Source: Lates calcarifer
Lineage: Eukaryota > Chordata > Actinopteri > Centropomidae
Reading direction: 5' to 3'
Length of the DNA stretch: 64,000 nucleotides
NCBI RefSeq assembly: GCF_001640805.2
Contig: NC_066855.1
Span: 15,718,236-15,782,235 of the forward strand
Shown here: in pieces, positions 1 to 10,282 of the stretch
Layout of the letters: every line of letters starts with the position of its first letter
Numbering within the stretch: position 1 is the stretch's first letter
Made by a program: the position numbers and the translations under genes
The notes under the pieces: generated by a model
What the model saw: only the letters and a program-made list of their open reading frames with translations
Database searches by the model: none
Told to the model about the DNA's origin: nothing

Positions 1-528
1 GAGCCCGCTGGGAGCACTGAGGTATTACCCACAGAGATGGCAGGGATCACACCTCTGGAATGAAGTCCCACACTTGTTTTCTGCACCGTCCCCTTTTTTT
101 GTTGTTGAATCTGTCACTATTCACCATATCGATTGTCACCTCCCCAGTTCTTGGCCTTGTGACTCATCTGAGGAGGAAGCTTTTGGCTTGTAAAGAAAAT
201 GCATGACAACAAACCTCTTGGCCCTTTTCTAATTTACAGTAATGGGTCGTATGGTATTTCAACTGTAACTTCTATTCGTGGAGCTGTATTAATTTTTAAT
301 ATAGTTGTGAGAGAACTGCATACTCATGCAGATATATTTCAAATGATTGCCGATTTCCATTTCCTGGAAACGTGTTTTTCAGAGGCCTAAAACTGTTTAA
401 AGTTCGCACAGTCTACAGTGTTGGCTAAATGGTCTATAACCTTATTAGTTTAAATATTAAAAGCAATACCTGCAAAAATCTAAAGCATGAGAGGCCAGGA
501 GTCGACTTCTCTGAGCCACTCTGGTGTC

Positions 529-540
529 TTGACAGATTGA
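529..540 (+). promoter_or_regulatory. Meis/Prep-Pbx-like composite motif next to the DR5
   Basis: TTGACAGATTGA joins a Meis/Prep core (TGACAG) to a Pbx-like GATTGA, 20 bases from the DR5 element. Meis/Pbx sites do occur in Hox1 enhancers. The pairing and the role here are inferred from the motif alone. Confidence 0.4.
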
Positions 541-559
541 CTCCGCATTCATTTGTGCC

Positions 560-576
560 TGAACTCTGTGTGAACC
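560..576 (-). promoter_or_regulatory. DR5 retinoic acid response element, 3' of hoxb1b
   Basis: On the minus strand the sequence reads GGTTCA, five bases (CACAG), AGTTCA. This is a perfect direct repeat of RGKTCA half-sites spaced by five, the classical RAR/RXR binding layout. The half-sites match those of the known 3' DR5 of Hoxa1, and mammalian Hoxa1 and Hoxb1 both carry such an element downstream. It lies about 1 kb past the hoxb1b stop codon and is in the orientation of that gene. Retinoic acid control of hoxb1b is inferred. Confidence 0.72.
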
Positions 577-1231
577 TCAGCTTTAGGAAAAAGGGCACCA
601 ACAGGCCAATGCTGCTGGGGCAGAAACTGTGTGTGCAAACCTAACACCCAGTGTAAATATTGAAACTGCTGCCCCTTTAGCATCAGATGAAACTAGGTGG
701 CCAGGCCGGCAAACGTTAAGCTAAAGGTGAAGCCAAAATGAGCACTGAGGTGTTAAATTATCAACTCCGCTCCTCTGGATTTAAAAGGAAAAATGTGGCT
801 GGTAAACAAGTAAAATAAAAAATAAAAAAAAGTATTTAACTTAAATCATGTAAAATACAAATGGACTTCTGTGGCAACCTGTGTCACTGTATCCAAGCAA
901 AATTTGGGTAACAAATCAAGGGTGAGACCTGGCTCCCTGGAGTTTGTTGTCATGTTTAGAGCCCCTGGAGGTATTCTGAGGTGAAAAGGTCACTGGGAAC
1001 CACCCCATGTGTTGTGAAAGATTCCTCTTGTCACATTATGCAAGGGGACATTGGTGAGACTATTAATGGAAGTAAATATAGAAAAGAAGTTTGTCGCATG
1101 ACTTAATAATCAGAACAATTTATTTTAAAAATTTAAGAATGAGAGAAAAAACTTTGTCGGATGGAGCAAATTATGTATCAGCATGTCTTTTTTACATACT
1201 CAGCAAATACAACTTTTTTTATTTTATAGAC

Positions 1232-1237
1232 TTTATT
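1232..1237 (-). terminator. hoxb1b: Candidate poly(A) signal of hoxb1b
   Basis: The plus strand reads TTTATT, which is AATAAA on the minus strand, about 325 bases past the hoxb1b stop codon. That gives a 3' UTR of plausible length. No other evidence supports it. Confidence 0.4.
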
Positions 1238-1560
1238 AAACAAAATCATCTCAACACTTGTTGGAAAATACCCTGTAAATAAATAGTGCAAACAATGACA
1301 CTGAGTACTTCAGTACTCCAACACAAAACACAGCATGGGCTTATGATAGGAAGATTACAAAATACAAGACTGGATGAAAAGACATTTTTTAATTCTCAGC
1401 ATCCGTTTCAGAGATCAAATAAGCACATAGGCAGACACAGACATACCCTGTATATACCTGACAAGTCCAAAAGTATTTTTCACAGTTTTTTTTCTGGAAT
1501 GGGAAAGATGTGGAAAACTGCACAAGCCCCCCACAGTCATATATATATTTTTAAGTCACA

Positions 1561-2715
1561 TTATGGTTCAGAGTCTTTCCCCTTTTCCTTCGGAGAGGTG
1601 TCAGGGCCGGAGAGTTTCTCCACAGGTGCGGGAGTGTTGACCAAAACGCAGCCGAGCTTCTCGCGTTTCTTCTGCTTCATCCTGCGGTTCTGAAACCAGA
1701 TTTTCACCTGCGTCTCGTTGAGCTCCAGACTCGCGGCGACCTCCACCCGCCGTGCCCGCGTCAGGTATTTGTTAAAGTGGAACTCTTTCTCCAGCTCGGT
1801 CAGCTGCTTGGTAGTGAAGTTGGTGCGGATCACGTTGTGCTGGCCGGGAACCCCGAACTCGGATAGGACCGCTGAGGAGAGAAATGGATGAATGGATGAT
1901 GGAGAAAAAACATGGAACTCATAGAGCTAATGCATGTGGATTAGATGGGAATGAGTAGCAAAAAGTACAAATCGTTAGTTGCCAAATAATTTTTTCAGAA
2001 CAATTTAAAACACTTTTCGCTCAATCATATCAGCTGGATTGTGTTTTTACGCACCGTTTACGCACTGTGAGCCAAATTTGCCCTCAGAGGTCTCGTGGGA
2101 TCTCTAAACTGCACCTCATAGCTCTAATTCTCAAATCAGTCTCAGGATGAACAAACCTGTTTTGGGAGGATTCCTCTTCACTTTCATCCAGTCGAACGTT
2201 TTAGAAGCGTCTTCCACATTCTCCAAATCCTTCTCTTTACTCTGAGGCGGTAACCTTGTGTAAACACTCTCCGGATATTCTTGCTGCCTCTGGTCTCCGT
2301 TTCCAAAATGTAGATACTGGCCCCCCGTTGCAACCCCAGGCCCACAGCTTTCCCCGGGGTAAGGGGGCATGTTTGTTCCGAGGGGTGAAACTTGCGCATG
2401 AATGAAGTTCCGGTCCTGCTCGGAAGCTAGGCCGTACTGGTGGTGTCCGTACTCCAGAGGTGACCCGTACATGGAGTTCCCCGGTGTTGAAAACTGCAGG
2501 TCCAGGTTGACGTGTGTCTGGTGGTGCAGGGGGAGGCTCGGAGTCTGGTGGGGCGCAGAAGTTGGACCAACTAAGCGGCCGTCCGGTGCGTAACTATCAC
2601 TTGTTGCGCACGAGTTGGACGGCATGTATCCATGGTTTAAATTGTGGTACCCGGCCTTGGCACTGAAAATATTTGCTCCCCGGTTACACACTGGATATTC
2701 TAAGTAGGAGTTCAT
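1561..2715 (-). CDS. hoxb1b: Homeobox protein Hox-B1b
   Basis: Sequence-specific transcription factor of paralogy group 1, expected in the nucleus and patterning the hindbrain (rhombomere 4 region). Two coding exons: 2715-2157 and 1871-1561 (intron GT at 2156-2155, AG at 1873-1872, phase 1). They join to 289 residues, starting at [10 protein letters not shown], the typical Hox1 N-terminus. The Pbx-contacting hexapeptide TFDWMK lies just before the junction. The homeodomain is at about residues 198-257, with [18 protein letters not shown], recognition helix [14 protein letters not shown] and the group-1 NETQ signature. hoxb3b lies 1.6 kb upstream and no hoxb2b intervenes. A Pbx/Hox-site cluster sits 190-270 bp upstream and a DR5 about 1 kb downstream. 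Calling it the b copy of HoxB rests on the cluster content; a HoxBa origin is unlikely because b2 and b4 are missing. Confidence 0.95.
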
Positions 2716-2900
2716 CCTGGACCTCGGCCTTTTGTTTGTTCAGAGCTGATCAAGACTGAGCAGTCATTAATCGGTGCTCCCTTTGCCCTAACCTTCTAGG
2801 TAGTATGTCAAAGCTGTAAAACTGCCTTCCACCCTCATATCACCTTCCTGACACACCATGTGACCCGCTGAACGGCCAATGGCGAAAGACCTACAGCACT

Positions 2901-2980
2901 CTGTCAAGTCTGCGGGCTCGTCCATCAAACGGCTCGTATTTACATGACAAATGCTTCAATCAAACGCGCTCATCCATCTG
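2901..2980 (-). promoter_or_regulatory. Candidate hoxb1 autoregulatory element (Pbx/Hox, Meis, Sox/Oct-like sites)
   Basis: On the minus strand, within 190-270 bp upstream of the hoxb1b start, there are three Pbx/Hox-like bipartite sites: AGATGGAT (2979-2972), TGATTGAA (2962-2955) and TGATGGAC (2927-2920). TTTGTCATGTAAAT (about 2951-2938) resembles a Sox/Oct composite that includes a TTGTCA Meis-type core. A CTGTCA on the plus strand is a second Meis/Prep core (2901-2906). The same combination of inputs is known from the mammalian Hoxb1 autoregulatory element that maintains rhombomere 4 expression. The function here is inferred. Confidence 0.65.
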
Positions 2981-3983
2981 ATAAGAACACAAACATCAGG
3001 ACACATTTTCTGGCCGCAGCGTTAGAGGAGCTCAAAATGGCAAATTTATAATAATAAAAAAATAACGACAATATACTTCATGTCTATAATAATAATAATA
3101 AGAAGAAGAAGATTGCATTATATATGCTTATCATAATAAAAGCCTCCAAATAATAGTGCACATATATGCATTATTATTGTCTTTAAAATGATCTGCCGTT
3201 ACTTCATAGACTGGGAAATTATTTTGACCGAACCTGAATGTCACTCAAGGCGTATAAAAGTAATAATACAATATAATAAGTCTAGTTATGATTTTTTTTT
3301 TAAATTTAATTGTGTTACCCTTTTTATATTTGTTGCATATATGCTGTTTTACTTACTTTATTTGCCTGCTGTGCATCAATTCCCTTAATTCTCAGTGTAG
3401 GCAAAACAAAAATGAACACATGAGAAAATTGGCTTTTTGTTTGTCTAAATGTAAGGTTGGTCAAAATGTGTGTTGGCTCGTTACCAAAATACTTCTCCGG
3501 GCTTCAGACAACATGATTCGTGCAGACAGACTCCTCAGAATCAGACAGAGTGGTAGGAGAGGAAAAAAGCAGCGCAGTGAATTCAGTGATCCATCATGCG
3601 CTCTTTTTTAAGATTGACAGCTTGTGTGGCCCACTTTGCCCATAAAGGAACAAAGACACATTTAAGAACCATATAGCCTGTTTTTTTTTCCCTGGCTTCT
3701 CTCTGTCTTTGCTTGAGAGTTAACGACACTCAGACTCTAATGTAATATCTTCCAAAACCTATCACATCCACAGCTTATCCGTAAGGGCGCTGTAATTAAG
3801 TAAGACTTAATGTGATGCTGTAGACCTCAAGTGCTAATTAAGCTTTAACCAAAAAAAAAAAACTTAAGACCTGCCATTTTTGCCAACGTTTTGGCTGCTT
3901 TACAGCCGTCTTATTGTACACTGGCTCTTGGAGGAATGTTTACTCTGGAGAGTCTGACTGGGTGAAATCTCAGTAAACTGCTT

Positions 3984-3989
3984 TTTATT
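3984..3989 (-). terminator. hoxb3b: Candidate poly(A) signal of hoxb3b
   Basis: TTTATT on the plus strand is AATAAA on the minus strand, about 280 bases past the hoxb3b stop codon. The region is AT-rich, so the motif could occur by chance. Confidence 0.25.
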
Positions 3990-4270
3990 TTATGTTGCCT
4001 AAATAACAGCAGTGCACATTTTAATTTAAGCCACATTATAGCATCTCTGGGCTAATGATTAGAGGAGGCTCATGCGTAAAAGTTAACACAACAACGGATA
4101 AAATGATCAAGAAGAATAAATATGCATAAATGCAAATAAATAGGGCTCGAGACTAATATTTTTAGATTATTAGTTCAATAAATAAATAAATAAATAAAGC
4201 ATGCTTCAAGACAGATCAGTAGTGTTTTTGTGGAGAGTCGGATGAATTCACAGAATCTACATCTCGTCTG

Positions 4271-6103
4271 CTACAGATGAGTCAGTTTTGGAGCTTGCAT
4301 GATTCTGTCCTGTGGAGTGCAGCTCTGTGAGAAATATGAGCCGTTCACATCCAGATCTGGGATTGTTGTGTGCGTTGTGTTGTACTGCACGTCAAACTGC
4401 GGGCCGTGCGTGAAGCCTGGAGCTGGGTATTTGGAGTATTCTGCGGGGTACGACGGCTGATGTGGCTGATGTTGTTGGGACTTGAGCGGAGGAGAGGCCG
4501 GCTGGTAATCCCCGCCCAGATGAACATAACCCAGGCTCGACAGAGTGGGGCTGCCCGGGGCGGAGGGGGATGACGGGGGTGAGGAGGAGGAGGTGGTGTT
4601 GAGGCCCTGCACTCTCTCATCCTTCTTCTGTTTCATCCTCCGGTTCTGGAACCAGATCTTGATCTGCCTCTCGTGGAGGTTGAGCAGGCTGGCCATCTCC
4701 ACCCGCCGCGGCCTGCACAGGTAGCGGCTGAAGTGGAACTCCTTTTCCAGCTCCACCAGTTGCGCGCTCGTGTACGCGGTGCGCGTCCGCTTGGATGCCG
4801 GGGTCGCGCTTGGACACTTCTCGTTGACGGTGCAGTCTGTGCAAACAGACAAACGGGTAGAAAACAGAAGGTTGGACAGGCAGCACTCACTGAGTGCAGG
4901 CGGTAAATAGGAGGTTTTTTAAAAATGTTATTTTACCCTAATTTAGTAAGTTCAAGGCTATTTTCAGCTCTTTTCTATCTGCTCTCACTGACTGTGCATC
5001 GTTTACTGTCAGGTTTCTGTTTACTAATTAGCTCTGTTCATGTTTTTTTTTTTTTTTTTTTGCCCCATTTATACTAAACTGTCAACCGGGAACCTATCCT
5101 ACAAGTATATCTTAAATAGATAAATAAATACATAAATGATAATTAGACAACAGGCATAAAAACCAGCGACATCACAGGGAGAGATGAAGGGGAAAAACAC
5201 GAATACAGAAAGAAAAGAACAACAACGTTTTCACTGAGGGCCTGTGGTGTTTCACAAAACTTTGACAACAATAATGGCCAAGTAGTTTATCTGGCTGTCT
5301 TCAAAAAGTGCTATATGTCCTGTCAGTAAAACTAAACTATTCTCCTTACAAATTGTTAAAAAAAAAAAACGCGAATTTTTGTCGTACAATATATAAATCA
5401 ACTTGACTTAAATAGAAAAGAACGAATCATCATTTTCAGATAGACTCATTCATATTTTATAAACTGGCTTTTATGGATTAATTCCATTTAAACTTCTTTG
5501 CTTTGTCCCAATTATTTCCATAATTTTCATAGTTTTTTAAAGCACTTAAGTTCTATTTTGTAGTAAGTAAATAAGTAAATAAATGTTGTTTACTCACTTT
5601 AAACTAATGTGGGTCTAAAAATCTGAACCAAGGTGTATTTACCCTCCTGCTACATGCCTGGCTGAACATGATTAATAGCTACGTGACCTTTTGAACCTGA
5701 AAATGGCAACAACAACAACAAAAAAGCTAATTCCCTCAATTAACTGTATAAGAGCTCATTAAATGGATCATAAATGAAAAGGCCTCATTTGTAAACAGTG
5801 TCTTTATGTCCTTTACAAACCTGAGATTCTCCTGCCGTGTTTCTGATTTGACTGTCTGGACTCTTTCATCCAGGGGAAAATCTTTCTGCTCATGTTAAAC
5901 TTAGGGTTTTGCTGTTTTGACCTCCGGGGAAATGTGTGCTCTAGCGTCTCCACTTGCGCCAGTTGTTGTTGGTGTGCGGCTGCGGCTGCTGCTTGGTGAG
6001 CGCACCCGAACCCGCTGACATCATGCAGGGAGTCACTGAGGTAGTTGTCGTGATGGTGGTGGTGGATGTTGTGTGCAGTGCTGCTAGTTTTCTGCATTTC
6101 CAT
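4271..6103 (-). CDS. hoxb3b: Homeobox protein Hox-B3b
   Basis: Paralogy group 3 transcription factor. Coding exons 6103-5821 and 4836-4271 (GT at 5820-5819, AG at 4838-4837, phase 1) give 282 residues from MEMQK. Starting at the second ATG (6097, MQKTSS) gives 280 and matches the usual Hox3 MQK start. The hexapeptide is [10 protein letters not shown] (residues 75-80) and the homeodomain spans about 109-168, with [30 protein letters not shown] and [14 protein letters not shown]. The protein ends in APKLTHL, the conserved Hox3 tail. [10 protein letters not shown] and the [10 protein letters not shown] helix exclude Hox2. It is clearly shorter than mammalian HOXB3 (about 430 residues): the N-terminal and middle parts are reduced, with His, Ala and Gln runs in exon 1. 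An acceptor at 6223-6224 suggests that exon 1 begins at about 6222 and is preceded by a noncoding exon. Confidence 0.93.
5684..5697 (-). promoter_or_regulatory. DR2 retinoic acid response element in the hoxb3b intron
   Basis: On the minus strand the sequence reads GGTTCA, two bases (AA), AGGTCA. Both half-sites fit RGKTCA with a two-base spacer. It lies 125 bp inside the hoxb3b intron from the exon 1 donor and 3 kb upstream of hoxb1b. A DR2 upstream of mouse Hoxb1 limits expression to rhombomere 4. The element could serve hoxb1b or hoxb3b; which one is inference. Confidence 0.6.
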
Positions 6104-6222
6104 TAAACGTGCACCGGGTTCTCCCCTCCCTCCTCCTCCTCCTCCTCCTCTTTGACCTTCTGACGGAGCGCTGGCAGCCAAATGTCACATGGCAGGTTTC
6201 CAGAGAGCCCTGGGCTTCTGGC

Positions 6223-8498
6223 CTGAGAGGATCCAGGAAGAAAAAAGACGGAGACAGAATCAGGGAGGAGACCACATGATCCATCTTATCAACTCAATAG
6301 TATGCTGACATGAATAGCGAGCCTCTCCTGGCCAGAGAGGCAACGGAAAATTAAGAGTTTGGTAGAAATAGACCGTCTGGAAAACACCAATTCGAGGATA
6401 ATCTGGGAAAGAATTCAAATACTTGTTGTTGTTTACTCTTTGCAGTTAGTGCAGACTTCACTGACCTACATCGTTCATTTTCTTTTGTTGTGACACAAAT
6501 AACACAACGCATATGTAATGATTTCAGGTTTTAAAACCAGATTATTTCTTATAGGGCTTTTGTTTTTCAAAAGGATAATATAGCACATTATTGGCAGCAA
6601 TAACACATGTCAAATAATAATAGCCTACTAATTAGTCTGCACAGAGGCATGCCAAATATAAACAGGCCTTTAAAAAATAAAATGCATTTAATATAAATAT
6701 AAAAATAAATGCATTGTTTTTACTCTGTTTTCAGAAATGACATTATAGGCCCCTGACTGTTAATAAATGAAAGCCTTTATTCAGTAAATGGATAGCCCTG
6801 TCTGCAACGTTTTCAAGAGGAAAAAAATTAAATGTTATATCACATTGTACTGAAAAACTCATCCATCAAACACAAACTTAATACAGAAGTCCATTGTGCG
6901 CTGCAGCTGTTTTTATCCCCTGAACTGAAACAAAAAAGAGAAAAAAAAATCCCATCTTTTCGGCTAATATCTTAATTAAATTAAACTCACTCTTCTCCGA
7001 GATTAAACAGAACAGAATTATGAAGCAGCAGTTTTTTTAAAGGACTAAGAAAGAAACAGAGTGAGAGGGAGAATAAAGTCTGGAGGCATGCAGCTTTATG
7101 AACTCTGGTTGAACCGCGGCTGGAGTCAGGCTCGTAAATCATAAAGACACATAACCCAGTCCGCGGCTCAACAGCCCGGCTGCCTTACCTTCCCCATTCC
7201 CCGCACTGAAAACAATCCTCACCTCACAGCAGAAAACAAACACACCAGCAGCTCTCCTCACCTTTTGCAAATAAAAAAATCCCCTAGATTAGAATAATCC
7301 TTCCAGAGGAAGCGTCTCTCTCTCGCATTAGATGATGGTGGTGATGTGGCTTTGGGGCTGAAGCAGAGTGGACAGTGTTTCTGCAGCTCACACCGCCCTG
7401 CGTAGCATTTCTGCACACAATGTCAGCCTGTGTGAGTGGTGTGTGTGTGCGTGTGCGTATGTGTGTGTGTATGGAAAAAGAAACCCTTTCTGCTGATCAT
7501 GCAAGCCCAGTTTCATATATGGTAATAGCCCCTGCGATAAAGATAAGAAAGAGGGGGTTTTACGCCTTTTCTGTATGGCAAATTGACCTCTTCTACATCT
7601 TCATGACAATTAGAGCAGAATAAAAATCCAGAAGCATTAACGTGGCTCAATGGAGGGCGGGAAAAAGATGAAATATTTTGCTACTGAACCCCATTTTAAA
7701 GTGGATTTAGATAAGGAGAATGGTTTGTTAAAAGAAGTCGCCTCTCCACTGCTGACATGACCCCAAAAGCTGCTATTCTGAGGCATTTTCTGCACAGCTA
7801 TGAACACACAAGCACCTCTGTTTTATTTTTAAACAGTTGCAGGGAACGTGTCCAGCCTCTGTTAATAATAAATTCAAACATCCAATTTATAGGAGCGATG
7901 CCAGGAGGAGATGCCATAAATTACTCCTGCAAAAGAAAGCCATCAGTATGGAGTCATACTCACATACCAAGTGCATTACGTCTTGTTTATGTAATGAGAT
8001 TTTTCTTTGTTCTAATTTAAATGAGTGATCAGATAGAGTCATTTTAAAGCACTAAAGCCTGGAGACAGACAGTGGTCAGCAGCAGCAGCAGCAGCATCCA
8101 TTAAAAAGTCTCGGTGCAGGAGTAGGGGCTGTAATGAGGCCTGTACACGGTTTGGTTTTAAACGCGGCAGCGGATCGATTGGCGGCGCTTTGATCCCTCA
8201 TCTTCACGTTTTGCTCGATCGCTTTGATTGGCTCTTATAGGTAATATTTAACTAAGTGGCGTTAATTAATGTAAATGGATGTCTTTGATCCCCGAGCCAT
8301 GCACGCTGCCAAAATCTGAAACGTGGTGCTCCCTTATGTCCAAAACTAAAAGTTATACAAGCGTCTTATTTCAAAACTGAGGCATAAATTATACATTTTG
8401 AAAAATCAGGGAGCTGATTACTCTGATATTCCGTTTAATCTGTAAGACAAAGTTGAATTAAATGTCTCTGTAGCTTCACATGAGAATATGTGCGTGTA
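6223..8498. other. Region upstream of hoxb3b
   Basis: No coding gene is seen and no hoxb4b relic was found. A donor-like AAG|GTAAGG on the minus strand at 7189/7188 could end a 5' noncoding exon of hoxb3b, since mammalian Hoxb3 has such exons. The stretch from 8160 to 8340 is richer in GC than its surroundings and holds repeated GATTGG, GATCGATTGG and TTAATTAATG-type motifs, consistent with a conserved enhancer. A GT-rich microsatellite lies at about 7436-7472. Confidence 0.45.
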
Positions 8499-9703
8499 TA
8501 CACTCAGTTGCCAGTTTATTAGGTACACTTTGCTAAAATTAATGCAGCAGCCCTGTAACCCTGCAGGATATAGTGCTCAGTTGTTGTAGAAGACGTTCAA
8601 CTTCATACTTTAAGCTGTAGGATTCATATTAATAGAGAATTGCTTTTGAAAGCAGTTTTGACAGTGATAGGATGAAACTAAGTACATTAACTCAAGTGCA
8701 GCAGTTGTGGTAGTTGTATGTACCTTGTGCATTTCCATTTCATGCCACATTTACACCTACATTTTTGAAGGAAATGCTGTACTTTCTTTTACTTCATTAG
8801 ATTTATTTAAAGCCAGTTACTTTACAAATTAAGATTTTACATATAAAACGTGATTTACATGTAGAATTGTTTAAATTAGCTCCCTTGACCAATTAAAATG
8901 GTGAAATGCTGCTTACACACTAATGCAACAGCGAGAGTAATGTATCCATATAATAAATAATAGTATAACACTCACTTTGAGTATATTTACCTATGTTGAG
9001 CACACTGTGCTGATACTTAAGTGGCATTTTCAGTTGGACTGTTCCTTGTAACCAAGTTTTTTCACACTGTGGTTTCACTGCTTTAACTTAAGTAAGTCTG
9101 AGTACGTCCTCCACTGCTACAGCTGTCATGGTGTAAATTACAGCTGACCTGACTCCATATGCTGATGAAGGCCATTAGATGTGGTTTAAAGCTATGGAAA
9201 TTTCCAGTTTACAGTGATCAGATCGTTCACTTTGGTAAAAGTAGAAGTGCTGTGTAGAAGTACTCTGTTACAGGTACAAAAGTATTAGCATCAAAATATA
9301 CTTAAAGTAAGAGTTAAAGTACACACTGTGCAGAATGTCCTCTATTATTGGATTGTAATTATTGACACATTAAAGTACAAGAATCACTTTAATGTAGCAA
9401 CGAACACCTAATTTTAACCTCTTTATATAGTGTTGGGTAAGTTGTGAAATTTTCCCAGGCATATGAATCTCTAATAATACATCATAATCTAGTTGTTGAT
9501 TATATTTGTGTTATTTATCAGAGTTGGCAAAGTAACTGAAGTTGTCAAAAACATATAGTGGAATAAAAGTAGTAGTGAAGCAGCAGAAAGTGATACACTC
9601 AGTGGTATGGTATACTCAAGTACAGGAGTAGTACCTGAATTATACTTAAGTGCAGTATCCAGAGGATACATAGGTGTTCCTAAAAAACTGGCAACTTAAT
9701 GTA
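8499..9703. mobile_element. Degraded Tc1/mariner-like element with terminal inverted repeats
   Basis: The left end reads TACACTCAGTTGCCAGTTTA and continues TTAGGTAC. The reverse complement of the right end (9703-9674) reads TACATTAAGTTGCCAGTTTT and continues TTAGGAAC. These ends resemble the TIRs of a Tc1-like family that is abundant in fish genomes. The interior, about 1.2 kb, has no intact transposase frame and contains other repeat sequence (AGTAAAAGTA-rich pieces at about 8665-8860 and 9060-9330), so it is a dead composite insertion. It lies inside the Hox cluster between hoxb3b and mir-10. Confidence 0.6.
9235..9330. repeat. AGTAAAAGTA-rich interspersed repeat fragment
   Basis: The sequence is rich in AAAGTAGAAGT, GTACAAAAGTATTA and ACTTAAAGTAAGAG-type strings. 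The same strings recur at 12225-12400, 12760-12850 and 29136-29225, so it is an interspersed family. The class is not known to me. Confidence 0.5.
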
Positions 9704-10246
9704 TCTGCACCATAAATCTTACTGATAGTCTGTGTGGTGCGATAAAAGGTGACATAAGAAAATCAGCATTAAGTGCACTGTCTTAAAAAAATCTAAACTG
9801 TCTTCTGATATATGAGAGAAGAGAAGGGAGGCCTGAGGATGGAGGGAGGAGGGACAGGGTGGGTGTAGATGGACTCACATGATAAGTCAGTACAGTGAAA
9901 GGAGACATACAGTAAAGATATAAACTGTGCTGTATATTGTCATTCAGATATGACAACATCCCCGAGCTGCACTTTACACATCCCATCATCCCTCCACACT
10001 CCTCAGGCTGCCTGTCTGATCTGTGATGGACATGCACACACCCCCCACCCCACCCCCACCCCTCCATTCAGTCTGCAGGCCCGCTGACAAATGCTGCACA
10101 CTGCAACCTCTCTTGTCAATTAGCTGCAGGAACCACGTGTCCACAGAGGAGGGGATTTATTGCCCTGAATCAATTCAGAGACAGTTGAATCAACAATGGC
10201 AGCAACTTCATTTCCCACAGACACTCATAAGCAAAGTAAATAAATA

Positions 10247-10250
10247 AACA

Positions 10251-10281
<31 letters not shown>

Positions 10282-10282
10282 C
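10247..10282. repeat. (CA)n microsatellite
   Basis: An almost pure CA dinucleotide run of about 35 bases, interrupted once by TA. Confidence 0.9.

Larger units (their letters stand above)
1..1214. other. Spacer 3' of hoxb1b
   Basis: No gene is recognised here. The short open frames have no family resemblance and no splice context. The stretch lies downstream of hoxb1b, where vertebrate Hox1 genes keep a retinoic acid-responsive enhancer, and it contains a DR5 and a Meis/Pbx-like motif that are listed separately. Confidence 0.6.
2716..4270. other. hoxb1b-hoxb3b intergenic region
   Basis: This stretch holds the hoxb1b promoter and candidate autoregulatory element (to about 2985) and then AT-rich sequence with the presumed 3' UTR of hoxb3b (about 3984-4270). 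I searched by eye for a hoxb2b homeobox relic (WFQNRR-type sequence on either strand) and found none. Confidence 0.55.

Noticed and set aside
4271..6103. Assignment of the second Hox gene as hoxb2
   Set aside because: The hexapeptide [10 protein letters not shown], the helix [14 protein letters not shown] and the APKLTHL tail are Hox3 features; Hox2 has WMKEKK and TAYTNTQLLELEKE.
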